Source: Brienomyrus brachyistius (taxonomy: Eukaryota > Chordata > Actinopteri > Osteoglossiformes > Mormyridae). From it: a DNA stretch of 64,000 bases. The translations under genes were made by a program, and so were the position numbers. Of the stretch, positions 46,219 to 60,330 are shown piece by piece; position 1 is the first letter of the stretch; every line of letters starts with the position of its first letter. The stretch lies in NCBI RefSeq assembly GCF_023856365.1, contig NC_064535.1:10870363-10934362 (forward strand). Reading direction: 5' to 3'. Under the pieces are notes generated by a model. The model was not told where the DNA came from, ran no database searches, and saw only the letters and a program-made list of their open reading frames with translations.

Positions 46219-47094
46219 TGTTTTAGGCATATGCAAACAGTTCTGGGAAATAGGTGCTTTAATAATGTTTTATAAGAGCTTTACAGATGACAGGCTTAAC
46301 AAGCTTTATTGGGAAACTACCTCACACTTCTTTCCAGGTTTTCTGTAGCAATTGTGTTCATGGTCATGGAGTTGCTGAAGAATGGTGGATGGCCCAAATG
46401 GGCATTACCCAGCTGAAAAGGCATGCCTTTGAAATATACTGTGCTAACCATGCTTGTTGAAATTGAAGTTCATTAGCTCTTTACCAATGCTATTTTGATT
46501 GACACAATAAGTAATTTTTCAGTTTTTGTGATTGTCAGACCTCACTTGTAACTGACACATACTACTAATGTCTCAAAAATCATGACATCGTGGACAGACT
46601 GCACTGTATAACCTCAAAACTTACCGCTGATTTGAATCAGCGTCCCTCTTTCGTTCTTTCCCGCGGGCATATCAGGTGCAGCCACTGATTTGCTGATGAG
46701 ATGAAATTTGGGCTCTGTCAATTTTCAGTTCTTTAAGCATGAAGTAATTTTGGGGACTAGATAACACAGAACCTTTTCCTTTTGATTTTTGATAAAATGG
46801 AAATGATGTAATGATATGGATAAGATGGAAATATTAACGGTCTCTAAAGTTATTGAAGCATATATTACCAGACTTTAATTTGAATCCGGATGGATTTTGG
46901 GTCAGTACAGATACCTGTAGTTTGGTGATGGAGACCTAAAAGTAGAGTACATATAATACAGTTTGACTAAAGTGTCAGTCATTTATGGAGTATAAGCAAG
47001 GTCTGGAAATGCGTATAAATGACAGAGAAAAGCCCAGCCATTAATTCTTCAAATCAGGGCTAGTCATAGTCCTGTTATCAGGTTAGACTCACTT
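46219..47094. other. Intergenic, nothing recognised
   Basis: AT-rich sequence with no recognisable feature. Confidence 0.45.
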
Positions 47095-47480
47095 CGAATT
47101 GCTCAGGATGCTTAGTACAGGAGTTGTTATTAGAATGCAACAGTTTCATTCTATCCTATACTGGCTGCTTATTCAACGTAAATGGAATATAATCCACTTT
47201 TCTTACCTTTAGAGCCTTACATGCTATTGTATCTTTTTCTCACACCTACTGATCTCCCATCCCTTTTTAACCAATTTTTTAATTATATTCCACAAACAAC
47301 TAAGACTGCACAGGGCAGAAAAAAACTGTTGTATTGCTATTTCCTGTTATATGAAATATTATGCCTGTTCATATGCAGTATTAAATCACATTCTTTGCTT
47401 TAAAATACAGATAAAGTTACTGAGACAAGGATCTTGGCTACAGAACTGTTTGTTGTCCATAAGGTTAGTGCTGACATCGT
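47095..47480 (+). mobile_element. Possible LINE ORF2 C-terminal relic
   Basis: CTATCCTATACTGGCTGCTTATTC followed by AACGTAAATGGAATATAATCC and TTTAGAGCCTTACATGCT resembles the LHWLPIRYRI...LTYKAL part of fish LINE ORF2. Short and broken. Confidence 0.35.
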
Positions 47481-50400
47481 GATACTGAATGCTGAAAACC
47501 ATATTATTTGTTCTCTGCTGCATTTATTGCTGCCTTGTCCCTCGTCTCCTTAGGTTATGTATATGCTCTGCCTCAGTTATTTTTAAGAAGTTGCATTAAT
47601 TTAATTGAGGTTATCCTGCACTGCACTTGGTAAACTATACCTATAATTTGATACAGTACTTACCTTTTAAATCAGCTTAGTATGATTTTCTGTCATCATG
47701 GGGAGAATAATAGGTGGTTAGTTTCATTTTGACTTAGGAAACTTAGCATATATCCCATACCTGCCACTTTACGGTATGCAGATAAGGTTGAAGTGCTTCT
47801 GAGAAGCATCTGCGGAATACTTAATATCTGCTTAATACATTACTAGTCTGAAATCAACCATTATTGTGCAATTATCATCCTGCTTAACTTGATTCAGCTC
47901 CTCTCTAGATTCACATTAAGCACTGAAGCGTAATAAGTGATAAATCTATCCACTTGCTTCAGCTGAAAAATTAATCTTTGTTAAATAATAACCTCATAAA
48001 CTTTGGATTGTCACAAATTCTCTTCAAATAAAAATAATAATTATTATTTAGAAGAAAATCATTTTACAGAACGATTCATGCTTTATCTGTTGCACTTATC
48101 CATGATGTAGCACTAACTGCTCGACTCTGAGTGATTATAAAATTGGCTTGGATTTATTTTCTAAAATATTAAATAAAAAGTACAATTCACTGCACATCTT
48201 CTCGATGCAGATCCATGTGTGGGCCCAACTTTATCTAGCTCTACTAACTTCATAAAGTTGAGCCCAGAGGAGACTGGAGATCAGGTGCCCCTTAGCCAAG
48301 GTCCAGGCAAGAAAGTACGTCAATTGTCAGCTGCTTTCTGAGTCAGGGCTTCAGGAAATTGGACTCAGTTATTCAAAACATCTCTAAATGTGATTTAAAT
48401 GGTGAGGATTTAATAACAGAGAAGGAAACCATTAAAGAGGTTCAAGGAGGGAGAAGGGAATTCCGTTCTAGTAGAATAAGGGGTGGGGGAAGAAAGCAAT
48501 TATTTGATGTAAAGGCCATGGACAGAACTCCCGCTGTCACTGAGAAATCAAATCTGTCAGCAATTAGTGAGATCTGAGGAGGCGAAGAACCACTCACTGC
48601 TGGACAATGAAGAAAAAGGAGTGATGCAATTATATGACCCAACAAAGTAGCCTGTTTATCTAAACAGCAAGCTAGTTTTCTTTTTTACTTTGCCTCTTGT
48701 TTCACACGTTATGGGGCAGAACTTTATCGTAACTGTAATTCTGTTTCATGACTGATGTGGATTACCTGAAAGATTTTATTTTTTTCTGTAAAGCGCTACA
48801 TAAATCTGAACACGAAACAGTGCAGATTCATATAATGTCATTGCAATGGTGACCAGACCATAGACAGCTGTTTCCCCTTTTTTGCATCTGAGGACATTCA
48901 GAGTGGATACAGCTCACAAAATGCTTGGTTAATTGCCAGGAGGCGTGTTTTCTCACGAGGGCAAAGCGACACCTTGAGGGACATTTTGACAAAGATTTAG
49001 GAATTAAGCATGCATGCTGTTTTCTAAGTATCTTGGAATTTCACATGTTCATATTCAGCTGTGATCATTTTTTTGTCGTAAGTATGTCTGATATACAATT
49101 AATTGAGGTTTATCAGACCTTCAGTATATGTATTAGAAATGTTAAAAGTTATTCTAGTGACAGGAAAGGATCACAAAAGGTCAGCAACGATAACTATAAA
49201 ACAAGCATTTGATAAAAAAATAAATAATACATACCTAACAAGATCTTTTGGTTACATTAAAACTCATGTTATCTGGTGAATAAATACAAGAGTTTTGATT
49301 TCAGTGCTTTTGGCTTAAATTTTGCTCTGCACTTATTATATAATTAAGAATTTTCTTCTCACTTTTTTCATTATACCTATTGTATAATCAAAAATTGTGA
49401 GGAAATACTACTGGATATTCTTGTACTGAAACTGATTCCTTGAACAGCCTATTAGTTATAGAAATTGAATCATGTCGGCCAAGTTTGGATTTATAAATTA
49501 GACTGCATTCTTCAAAACAAAGATATCAGCGACTGTAGATATCAGAAACTGTATAGGTTAAACTGACCTTTTTAAAGGTCAGCTTCATTTCAACATTCAC
49601 CATGTTCTAATTTACATTCTTTTGTTTCATATCAAACATTTAAGCACCTGCTTTTTTTGAATTTGGATTTTTTTTTTCTTTTAACATTCATACAGTTAAC
49701 ATTTTCTTAAAAATGAAACTGAAATGAATACCACGTTTCTTTTAAATAAAATTCTTAGAAAAGCACATACATTCTTGCCAGCCCTCAGTGACAAGTAGTT
49801 TGAAACCGTTAAAGATAAATTATCTCTTAAAATACCAAATATTATTTCCTTAGTAGTGTACTAACAAAATTAACAAAATACTTAAAGGTTATGATATAAA
49901 ATCCCATTTTTACTAAGTGATGATGTGTTATTACATTTCCGGAAAGTATATTACTATTTTCATTGTTTTAAAACAAATTTCAGAGGATTTTAGGGCTACA
50001 TATTTTTCCATCCAAATGATGGAAAAGGTTCAAATTACTATTATTTTGGTTTGTTTGTTTCTTAACAAGTTATAAATATTTAACATCCTATCTTTTAGGT
50101 GAATGTCGCATACCCATGATCTAATAAAATTCAGTTAAATGCAAGTTAAATATTAATTATATTAATAAATAACAATTATATCAATTGTATAATCCTACAG
50201 TATAACGTAAAAAAAAATACATAAGATAATGGAAAAAACATACATTAAAATTCTAGAAGGTTCAATAAAACTGTGTATAAATTAATAATTGATTATAATA
50301 AACCATATATTATATCTAGTATTCTATAATGTTTTCATATATTTAAAGGTTTATCTTGTAGGAGTTACAGGTTAAAAAGTTACAGCACTGTAAAAAAGAC

Positions 50401-53400
50401 GTTATGGTCTGTGTATACAAAAAACTGGCCTTACTAAAGATTATTGGAATAATTTACATTTTCAGAGATGGGCCAAGCAGCTAATTTCTTTCCACTGATT
50501 TTTTGTAAAGGAATTATTTTGATATGAATGGGAAATATTTCAATAAATAAATTTGTATGTGGAAAATATGTATCAAACCTGAAAATATAAATCAAACTTG
50601 TTTGAATATTGATCTTTCCCTTTTGCTTTTTTTATTCAATTTAAAATGTCATTGTCTTTTAAGAAATGTAACAAATATGATTTATATGCGTTGATATCCT
50701 CATGAATTGAATGCATTAATGCATTATTTGTATTTTACAGATGCAATCACATTTCTGTATGTGTCACACAATTGCAAGTCCCATAGAATTGCTGTAATGT
50801 AGAATATGGGAGTACATTGAATTTTGGAAGCTTTTTTTCCCCCAAATGTAACGTTACAGCTATCCAAAACAATTTAAATCCAAAACAGAACATTTATGCT
50901 AGGTTAATTGAAACAGAGATATACAGTGTAATTATTATGTTCATAAAACTACCGAAACGTTTGTCAATATTATATTCTTGTATCATTACTGCTCATTTTT
51001 ATTGTGCAGTTAACGCTAAAGAAATATGATGAAATACACTGCATGTTGGTGATATCTCAGAAGGGGGTACCTCACTTTTTACTGAACAGTGGAGTGTAGC
51101 ACCACATAGCACTTTTCTCAGTTCTTTCCACAGGTGCTTATTAGCACATAGGAGCTGCCATATGTTACTGCCCACACTACAGCCTAAGGCAGTGCAATCA
51201 GTGTGTGTTGATAATCTACAAAATCCCACTGAAATTCACATTAAGGAGACAGAAAATGAATCGCAAATTGAGGATTCTTTATGATGTTCACAGCGCTAAC
51301 GGTTTACAGTCATTCTATTTGCTGAAATATTGTCTGAAGGACAGCGAATTTATAGCATAAATTATTCCTGCTATACTACTGCATTGTAATTCTGAATGAT
51401 ATGTTGCCCTGTGCAGAAAATTCTTTGCACCTGGCACACATGACATTTTATACCAGCCCTACTCATGAGACATGAGACATTAATGATTGTGCTGTGAATA
51501 TCTGAAGAGATGGAGGAAAGACCAGTCAGTGTTTGATGTGAGCATATGGCCACCGAATTTGCATTTAATGTCCTTCAGATTACTTGCTTTAACTGGCGCT
51601 AAACACCTCTCTCAGTTGGGGCTAATTTGATGAGGTCATGGTGTGACCCTGTAACCTCCTGCATGTTCTTTAAATGAAACCACCTGAGAGAAGACAAGAC
51701 GTGAAGCCCTCTGCCGTGGCTGTTTCTGTTGCTTTCTAATAGAAATTCAGGCATGGCAGATGTTCAGCAGGCTGCAGCTGTCCTCTCATTTCCAGAGGAA
51801 CAGTGAATGGGCTACTTCAGATTGTGAAATTCCAGTGATACCATGAGTTTACAAAGCACAAACTTCTTATTTAATCTCTGTTTTTTTTTCCCTTCTTTTT
51901 TTAATTGTGGAGTGATTCCCATCCTGTAATCAATCAAATTCTGCATTTTCAAAGTGTTTTAGATTACATGCGAGTGTTACATATTGCTGGCTTGTTAACT
52001 TAAACCGCAATTAAGATGACCTGTCGCATGCCGTTGTACTTTATTATAAATCGTTTTTTATTGAACTTAAAAAACGTCCAAAAATATACAGTAATTCAAA
52101 AGGAAGCAGCACGTACACTTCAGCAGCAAACACACATGATGTTTCACTCCTGCAACAGCTTTGTCATAAAGGTTTCCCTAACCTTGCTACATAAAGGAAT
52201 TGAAGGCCACAGCGGCTAGGGTGCATTGAAAGAGCCACTTTCATGTCAAAGAAACAGCAATGTAGTTTAAAGACATGCCCAGTCGTTTGATCAGTTCACA
52301 AGTTACAGTTTAGTCTGGACCATTTTAATGCAAATCAGCATTCTTCAGACACAGTGCTGAAAAAAAAAATCTTTAAAGGTTTGCACTCTTGCCGTGGGAA
52401 ATTACACCAGCAAGGACGTGGTCAAGAGCCCCCTCACACGACTATAAACAACTTCTGCTTACAGGTGTAGAGTGATCCTGTTTTAAAATTCCATTTTGAG
52501 TTTTAATAAGCTTCCCACCGCTCGGCTTCAGAGGCAAACAGCAGGAGAGATTTATATTTTCTGGTGCGACATTTAATCTATAGATTATTGACACTGATTT
52601 TTATATTTTAATCCAAGGAAAGACATGTTTCTTGTTCACCATTCAATTCATTTTACCTGCTATAATCCATTTGAATTTGTGTGTCTTTTTTTAAGATGGC
52701 ATCATATCTAGACTTTCAGACTGTTCTATTTTTTCATAAGTTCAGTTACATAAGCAGTATACGTAAAATAAAAAAAGAATCCCATTACAAATCCTGACAG
52801 AACTTTAAAAATTTTAAACACAAATGAACCTTATATCAAACACACACAAAATAAGCATGATGCAAACCCTTTAAAGGATTACCAGCATTTCATTTAGAGA
52901 TTCTTGTCCGTGTTTGTTGTTCTTTCTTTACTTCGAAAAGTAAAAGGCACGTTTTTCCACATTTCTGACAATATAAGAAGAAGACTAATTCTTCTAAACT
53001 ATTAAAGTGCACAATGACCGGGATTGGAAATATGGGAAGAATGAGACAGAAATATATAGTAATGTCCATTCCTGCAAGCATGATTTGACCTCAACCTCTT
53101 TTGAGAATAGTGAGCTGAATAGTGAAAGCATGATATCCTCTTCTTCATCCGTGGAAAAACAGCTTGATGGATTATCTGGCAATTAGTTTCAACTGATGAA
53201 CGCATTTATGTGATGTTCAGTACTGAAGTATATCTAATGCATTTTAATTTTTTCTCTTCTTCACTGACACAATTGCCATTTTTAGGATTTTTCTGGCTGT
53301 TTCATTTAAAAAAAAAAAGTTTAATTTTGTAATACATGAAACAGAATCGACAGCACAAACAGCACAATTGTTAGAGAGAAAAGTTGGGGAGCAAATCATT

Positions 53401-53965
53401 TTAAAGGACCACTGTGAAGGACTCCCCCCCCTCCCCCTTCTTTCAATGAGCTAATCGGTCTATTCAGGGCATTTGTCAAAAATGTTCTGCATTATACTTT
53501 GTAATGGATGTATGTACTGGCATTAATGGTTAACCATTAATTCGATTCAATATATACTGTACATAGAATTTATGTAACCTAAACCCAGATATACTGCCGT
53601 TGTTCTTGTAATTCATTAAGTATGAGGACTGGTTGACTGTAGTGATTGCAGGGTACCATGCTATCTTATTGACAATGGAATTGGGTAAGATAATTCTTTA
53701 ATTGTTTTCTCTGCACTAAAATTGCATAGATAGTCATTTACTATTATTGCTATTCTTAGAGGTGGGTTTGGTGTTATTGGGCCCTACTTGAAAAGTCACT
53801 AAACTCCCCTTCAGTGTAGTGAGCATTTATGGCCATCAGGGGGGCCCCAAACTTTGGGGGTCTCCTGGCTAATGTGTGATTTGAGTGGTGGAAAACACCA
53901 CTGCTGGCTATTCTACATACAGAAATGAAAAATAAGAGTCATATACCCTATAAGAACTACACTGT

Positions 53966-53970
<5 letters not shown>
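47481..53970. other. Long AT-rich intergenic stretch, no gene or repeat recognised
   Basis: About 6.5 kb with little sign of recognisable transposons, unlike the rest of the window. Open frames are short and resemble nothing. About 53840-53870 carries GGGGGGCCCCAAACTTTGG, related in inverse orientation to about 56548-56572, perhaps a shared dispersed repeat. The lack of repeats would suit conserved non-coding DNA, but that cannot be judged without alignment. Confidence 0.45.
48221..48265. other. Near-perfect 14-bp inverted repeat
   Basis: GGGCCCAACTTTAT and ATAAAGTTGAGCCC, 13 of 14 positions complementary, separated by 17 bases. Confidence 0.8.

Positions 53971-54001
<31 letters not shown>
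53971..54001. repeat. (TA)n microsatellite
   Basis: About 15 TA units. Confidence 0.95.
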
Positions 54002-54004
<3 letters not shown>

Positions 54005-54060
54005 ATCATATTCCATATTTGGATTTAGTTGAAATTTAATGTTTAAAATTTACTGAAGTA

Positions 54061-54250
54061 TCACACATAACGATGCACAGGGCACAAGAGTGGGATATAT
54101 CCTGAAAGGGAATGCGACTGAAAAATTACCCACGCAACACAGGGAGAGCACGCAAGCTTGGCACGCACAGAGCAGGGCTGGCATTCAGATCTCCAACCTT
54201 GGGGGTGTGAAGCAACACTGCTCCCCACTGTGCAGATATGTGCAACAAAT
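54061..54250 (+). repeat. L2/SINE-type module fragment
   Basis: GCACAGGGCACAAGAGTGGG, later ACCCACGCAACACAGGGAGAG then CACGCAAGCTTGGCACGC, the standard central part of the module. Confidence 0.65.
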
Positions 54251-54639
54251 ATGCGCAGAGTAAAATCTTTCCACAAAGGGAACTGAGGCTTGTATGAATA
54301 AAACATGTATTTCTGTTTAGCGTTTTACTAACATATGTTAATGCAGAGAAAACATTTCATATTACATTTCATATTACACATTACTACAGTATATGTTTCA
54401 ATGAGTAACTGAAAGTGTGCTGAGATGATGCCTTTTCCTGTAGTCATTCCCCAGTATCGCAGGTGACTTCAAAATTTTGTATTAAAATGCATTTAGGTAA
54501 GTTGAAAAACTACATTCATCTAATACGCACTTCAAGACCACTATCTTGCAGATATTTTCTGACAGGCCAGTAGTTTATTTTGTGGTGATCAGTCATAATA
54601 TATGCATGCTATGTTTATGATGTATTTTGTGCATATGTC

Positions 54640-55010
54640 CATCCATCCATTTTATGTACCTGCTTGGATAAAAAGTACAGATAAATACATTTAATATTAT
54701 ACTTATTTCCTAATACAAACAACAGTTGCACCATCTCTACTCTGTACATTGAAAATATCATGTAATGTGTGAGTGTTTGAATTAAATAGTTTCCCCTCCA
54801 TCCATCCATCCATCCATCCACCTATCCATCTATCAAACCATTCATCTGTCCACTAATTTCTCTTCTTCGTCAGGGTCATGGGGACTGGTCTAGTGTAGAG
54901 CTAAAGAACTAAATCAAGGTGAACATGGACAGTCATATGACTGGGAACGGGCGACACCCTCATATCTATAATTTACCATGCTCCCCACTAACCTATTTTA
55001 AAGTCCTTGC
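54640..55010. repeat. L2/SINE-type module with CCAT repeat
   Basis: CCATCCATCCATCC repeats at about 54640 and 54797-54822, followed by TTCGTCAGGGTCATGGGG and a degenerate remainder of the module. Confidence 0.6.
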
Positions 55011-55210
55011 CCCACTATGAAGTTAATTCCTAATATATTCCAAGGCATTCTCAGTGTACTGTTGTCCCTGCAGTTCAGATGTAAGGCACCTGCCTTGAGC
55101 AGAACATAAACATTTTGGAATATTTATGCAGTGTTGTGTAAGCCATATCCCCTTTCTTCTGTGGCAAGATTTTAGTCACATACTTATTTTCTATTTCCCA
55201 GGACTTGAGG

Positions 55211-55213
<3 letters not shown>

Positions 55214-55264
<51 letters not shown>

Positions 55265-55269
55265 TTTTT
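55214..55269. repeat. (AT)n microsatellite followed by T-run
   Basis: About 20 AT units running directly into 14 or so T residues. Confidence 0.95.
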
Positions 55270-55649
55270 GAGAAAACAGCTACCAAGATTAAGCTTATAG
55301 GTTAATTCCTTTACTGTGTATTCGTGTCAACATACTTTTATAAATATATAACATGAAATTGATTTTCAAAAACTAATCCATAACTCTTAAGGGGGCATCA
55401 TGAAATGGGACAAAACATGACATGAAATTTGTGGAAAGAAATAACTTTATTTAGCTTTATTTATATCATTTAGCTTTATTTTTGATAACGAAAGGAAGGA
55501 CTACACAGTGAAAATAGTTTTTTCACATTTTGGCATGAACGACAAAAAAAAGGCAAACACAAAAATAAACAGTGGAAACATGTAATAAAGACTGAACTGT
55601 TCAGTCACTTTTCAGGGACAAATGACTCCAAAGAATCCTGTCAACATCA

Positions 55650-55780
55650 ATGATGCCCATCCATCCATTCCCATCTTCTACACCTGCTTAATCAATACTG
55701 TGAGCCCGGAGACAGGGGATACGATACCCAGGGCAGGGAACACTCTGGATGGATGCCAGTCTATTAGCAGAGGAGTACTA
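55650..55780 (+). repeat. L2/SINE-type module fragment
   Basis: CCATCCATCCATTCCCATC, ACCTGCTTAATCAATACTG, then CAGGGCAGGGAACACTC and GGATGGATGCCAGTC. Confidence 0.65.
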
Positions 55781-56084
55781 GTAGACTGAAGTTCATTGCA
55801 TTATAAAATTATGGTTTAATGTTAAATCACTGCTTGTTTATGTTCTGCAAGTCTTACCATGACTACTTATATCAGCAATCGTGTGCTGTGTCAACAAACA
55901 CTGAATTCGCCTCATATGTCTATTATATGTTACCTGCATTAAAGCAGGTAATGGATAAGATAATGGGTATCAGACATTCTAAAGTCGTCTTTCCTTACTT
56001 GTGATTTGATCAGTCCTGTACTAATTACAAACTCCTTGTACTTGACCTTAGTCTGGGCTATTGCATATATTGAGGCATTAACAG

Positions 56085-56300
56085 TTAACCCTTTCACTGA
56101 ATAAAGAAAAATATTCCTGGAAGATGACGCATGTGGTCTTTCCATGAGCTACTGTAGTATAAAATGTCATCCAGATAAGCTTTGTTAAATTCTTCCATGT
56201 CCTGTATTATGAAGTCTATTAACCTCTGGAGCGTAGCTGGTTCCCCGTAAAAGCATGGTCTTAAAATGGTACGGTCCCCTGGGGACCCTGCCAACTCTCT
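56085..56300 (-). mobile_element. Decayed gypsy reverse transcriptase fragment
   Basis: The minus strand reads YGEPATLQRLIDFIIQDM and AYLDDILYYSSSWKDHMRHL, corresponding to the FGLCNAPATFQRLM and YLDDIVIFS motifs of Ty3/gypsy RT. The catalytic YLDD is preserved although the copy is a short fragment. Orientation is opposite to the relic at 58.7-60.3 kb. Confidence 0.75.
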
Positions 56301-58739
56301 GGATGGTTCAAAGAAAGGGATTTGCTAATACGTTCTGAGTGGGAGTGGGAAGAGTTCCACCCACATACTGAAATTGTCAGCTAATACTGAAAATATGATG
56401 ATCATTCATTTACTCTTTGGGAAGAAACCCATAAAATAAACTCAAAGCATTTCATTGTCTTCATCAGATTTGTCAACGAAAAATATCTCACTGGCTGAAT
56501 TTTGCATTGCTTGAACTGATGTACCACACAGTCAAAAATAGCTGAAATGGCCCACTTTGGGGGCCCCCTACCCATGTCAGCCTAAAGCCCCTAGAGAAGT
56601 TAGTCTGCCCCTGGGTAGAAAGCAGTGCACCATGGGTACGGTGTTAATGCAGCTTTTGCAGTAAGTGATAAATCAAATAGAAAATTGCATTGGAATCTTA
56701 TGTGGAGCAATTCCTATCAGTTACAGTTACCAGCTACAAAGCAAAATGGATTGGTAATTATTTCCCCTCTTAGATCTAGTATATGGCCATGTCTGAACCT
56801 ACACCCCTGACATCAGTGTGTAGATGGAAAGGCATTTCATAATCTGGATATTCTAGAATAAAAGGGGGTGAAGTTCTGCTTATGACGTCTAGCTGGACAA
56901 CCATGTGACCCTTATTCTCCAATGAACTCTATCTTATACTCTGATCCTTGCATAAACCTACGTAATACCTCCCAGGACTTGTCACATCATCTAACACCTC
57001 AAATTCCCACCAGCAATCCCTCCCGCCAGAATACTAAGTGGACCATTCAGGTTCCTGATTATGTACACCTGTGGAGTATTAACAAGCACTTAAACCACCA
57101 GGAAGCTAACCCTACTGCAAAGTCTCTTCTCTCTTCTTCAACTTATGGTCCGAGCATTTGGTTAGATTTCTGATTCGCTAGTGCCTTCATCTTTCATTTT
57201 ACTGGATATACCCCAATACTCTGTTTTCACTTGATATATCCTTGCCTGGCACCCAACTCTGATCTAGGCATAGCATTATGGCTTTTTGAAATAGGCTCCT
57301 CTACAGGATTTTAACTTTTGACTTGCACCTTCATTATTACAACTGCAAACATCTCCACATCTATAAACAACATCTTTTTCAGTCGTCTGCTAAGGCCTTT
57401 ATCCAAGAGTTATACCCAATTCCCAATCTCACAACTGTCAGAATTTGACTTATGTAGACTATTTTACTGCCGTCTATTAAAAAACAACTGTAGTGTAGCT
57501 TTTAGTAATATTATTAAGTCACTCTATGTGTCCTTTTTCAATTAGTCTTAAATGGATATTTTTAAATCTTTGTCCGTAATCTGATTCTAGATGTGATTGT
57601 GGTTTTATGTATCAGTCAGCCACCTTGTTGGATGAGGGTGTACATTTGTTTTTAATTTTTCTTCTTTCAAAATAGGGTGCCTTGTACCCTTTGGTCACAG
57701 TGTGCAAGGGATTTCTTTGTCACGTCTACCAACTAACCTGCCCCCATATCCTGGATCTCGCATGGATCTTCAGTTCTACCAGATACCCTTCTCTGACTGG
57801 CGTCTCCTTTTTACTGAACTAACCTGGAGTTTACATCATATGTAAAACAATAATTCTACTTCCATCCAACAGCTTGTTGCACAGACAGACTCTACAATTT
57901 TTAATGGTTAATTCTCCATGCCACTCAGTGATGTTGGGATATGCCAGGCTATATTTACATGACCCAGGCTTTTTTTCTAGGGTAGAGGAGAATTAATCTA
58001 CTGGAGTCCTCACTGCCTGTTCCATTATATCAATTTATCCTAACGTTCAACATGAAGTCAAACATCTCGATGTGAACTCTGTTGAACCTGTAGCCTGAGA
58101 ATACCAGTAGTTTCTGGACGTGTTCAGTTAGGAGAAAGTGGCTGTCCATCCCCTTTTTTGTAGTTCTGCCCCCAGGCATGTCCATTCCATGGAGTAATGC
58201 TTACCCCTGTCCCATTCTGAGGACAAGGAACTAGACAAATATATAAGTAAAGCACTCAAAAATGCAGCTTTTCCTGCAACTTCCGGTTTCTTATTTGTTT
58301 GAAAGATAGATTATGGGCTCTATCCTTGTATATATCACAGAGTATTAAGCAATGCCACTGTTCAATTTTGTTATCTTTATCTTTAATCTTAGTAACCCTT
58401 GAGTAAGTCCTAAGGGCCAAGGTGTTTACTAAACTCGACCTTCATAATGTATTTAATCTAATTTTCATTTTGCATAGCAACTAGTGAAAAACCAGCTTTA
58501 TAACTATATGTACCTTTTTATAACTTAAAGGCTGGCCAATGCCCCTTCAGCAATTCAGCCTTTCAGGAGTAGAAAAATTCTAAAACATGACTGACAGGCT
58601 CATCACCATCTAAATAGATGGTACATTCATTTACACCCCAAACTGGATCGAACACAGTAAACCTGCACAAACCATTCTGCAGCATTTAACGGAACACCAG
58701 CAGTACACCAAACCATAAAAATGTTAGTTTAACTGACTA
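56301..58739. other. Unassigned, possibly flanking gypsy remains
   Basis: Somewhat less AT-rich than the 48-53 kb stretch and with short open frames. It may hold diverged gag/5' parts of the gypsy relic that follows, but I cannot recognise a zinc knuckle or protease. Confidence 0.35.
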
Positions 58740-60330
58740 TTTGTTTTCTAGGCTATGTACTGAGTCTGCAAGCAGTAAAGATGGATGGTTAGAGAGTGCT
58801 GTTGACAAGTGGCCTGAGCCCAAGACAGATGAGAGTATGCAGCAGTTTTTGGGATATGCTAATTTCTATAGACGGTAACTTCAGCTCTGTGGTTGGCTCA
58901 TTCAAGGCCATGATCAGGTAACACGAAGTTATGGTGTGAGAACACTTGAATAGTGTTCAATTGTCTTAAGGTTTTGTTCACTATGTGCCAGTTTCCCAGC
59001 AACCTGACCCCACCAAACCATTTACGGTTGAAGAAAATGCATCTGAAGGGGGTGTTGGAGCTGATGCATCAAGACTACATACACTTCAGCCTATTCCTAT
59101 TTCTTCTACAAGCTCTTCCCAGCAGAAATTACACTGTTTTAACATTACCATCACCTACCATCTTGGTTCCAAAAATACTAAAGCCAATACATTACTCAAT
59201 AAGCAAGTCTATAGCTCAGATACCAGTCTTTCCCCTACGTATTAAGGCTCATGTCCAGTGGGAAATGAGGATGCGTTACTAATTCCTCTTGAAACACCCA
59301 CTAACGATTTGTCCAACCCCTAATCCATACACGCTACACACGGTTCCAGTGGGTACATACTGCCCTCAGTTGTGGTTATCACCAGACCCTGAAACTCATC
59401 TTCCAAACGTTCTGGTGGTTACTGAGACTGTGTCTCTCCTAACCTATTTGTGCCCTGGCAATGACGCAAAACAACTGCCCACCAGTGAGTTAGAATGATT
59501 ACCTGTTCCCCACTGCCCATGGTACTATATAGCCATTAACTTCATTATTGATCTGCCTCCTTCACTAGGGAACACTGCCATCTTGGTATTTTGAGATCTC
59601 TCCTCTGGATCTCCCAATGGCTATTCATTTGCTGGAATGCCTCTTTAATCAGTCTACTTTTTTGGTATCCCTGATGATATCACACCAGTCTGGGGTTCAC
59701 AGTTTACCTCCAGGGAATAGCAAGCGTTCTGCTCATTTCTGGGAGTAAACTCATGGTACCATCCTCAAAAGAACCGACTGAGTGACTCATCGTGGAAGTC
59801 GGCTATTACCCGCGCTACTAAACAGTCAAAATGGAGCTAGTATATCTTCTTGGTAGAATATGTTCAGGATTCCCTAAAGCACACCTCCTTATGTCCTTAC
59901 GTCTTACCTCCTTACATCTAAGCTCCCCCACTCATGACATGCTTGCATTAGGTATGTGGTTAAGTCTGGGAATCAGCTCATGAAGCAGTTAAAGCAGTTC
60001 AGATTCAAAAGAAATTCTCCATCAATGGCCAACTTCCCTGTACCACGGCAATGGCTCTCCACCCATGTCATTAAGCTCCAACTTCCCCCCAAAAATCTCG
60101 ACCTGTGTCACATTACCCCTGTAACCTACCATCTCCAGTTGCTACTCAGGCACTGAATGTCACCAGCTTTTCATGTCTCCCTCCTCAAACCCATCTGGTA
60201 CAGTCATCTACATCTCCGGATGAATCCTATCAACACCCCCTCCCCCCTCCGGTGGACATCAGTGATAAACTGGCTTATTCCGTACAAGGCCTTCAAATAT
60301 ATTGGTACAAACACTAACGTCTTCCATCAA
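58740..60330 (+). mobile_element. Decayed gypsy pol: RT end to integrase C terminus
   Basis: In broken plus frames: WPEPKTDESMQQFLGYANFY (end of RT, about 58815-58875), SQQPDPTKPFTVEENASEGG (RNase H start, about 58995-59055) and FNITITYHLGSKNTKANTLL (RNase H end, about 59135-59200). Then come catalytic-core pieces, an integrase C-terminal segment (PVTYHLQL followed by FHVSLLKP, about 60110-60200), and a PPPVDISDKLAYSVQGLQIY stretch like the chromodomain start. This organisation is of the chromovirus type and unlike the intact element at 29-37.6 kb. Confidence 0.8.
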
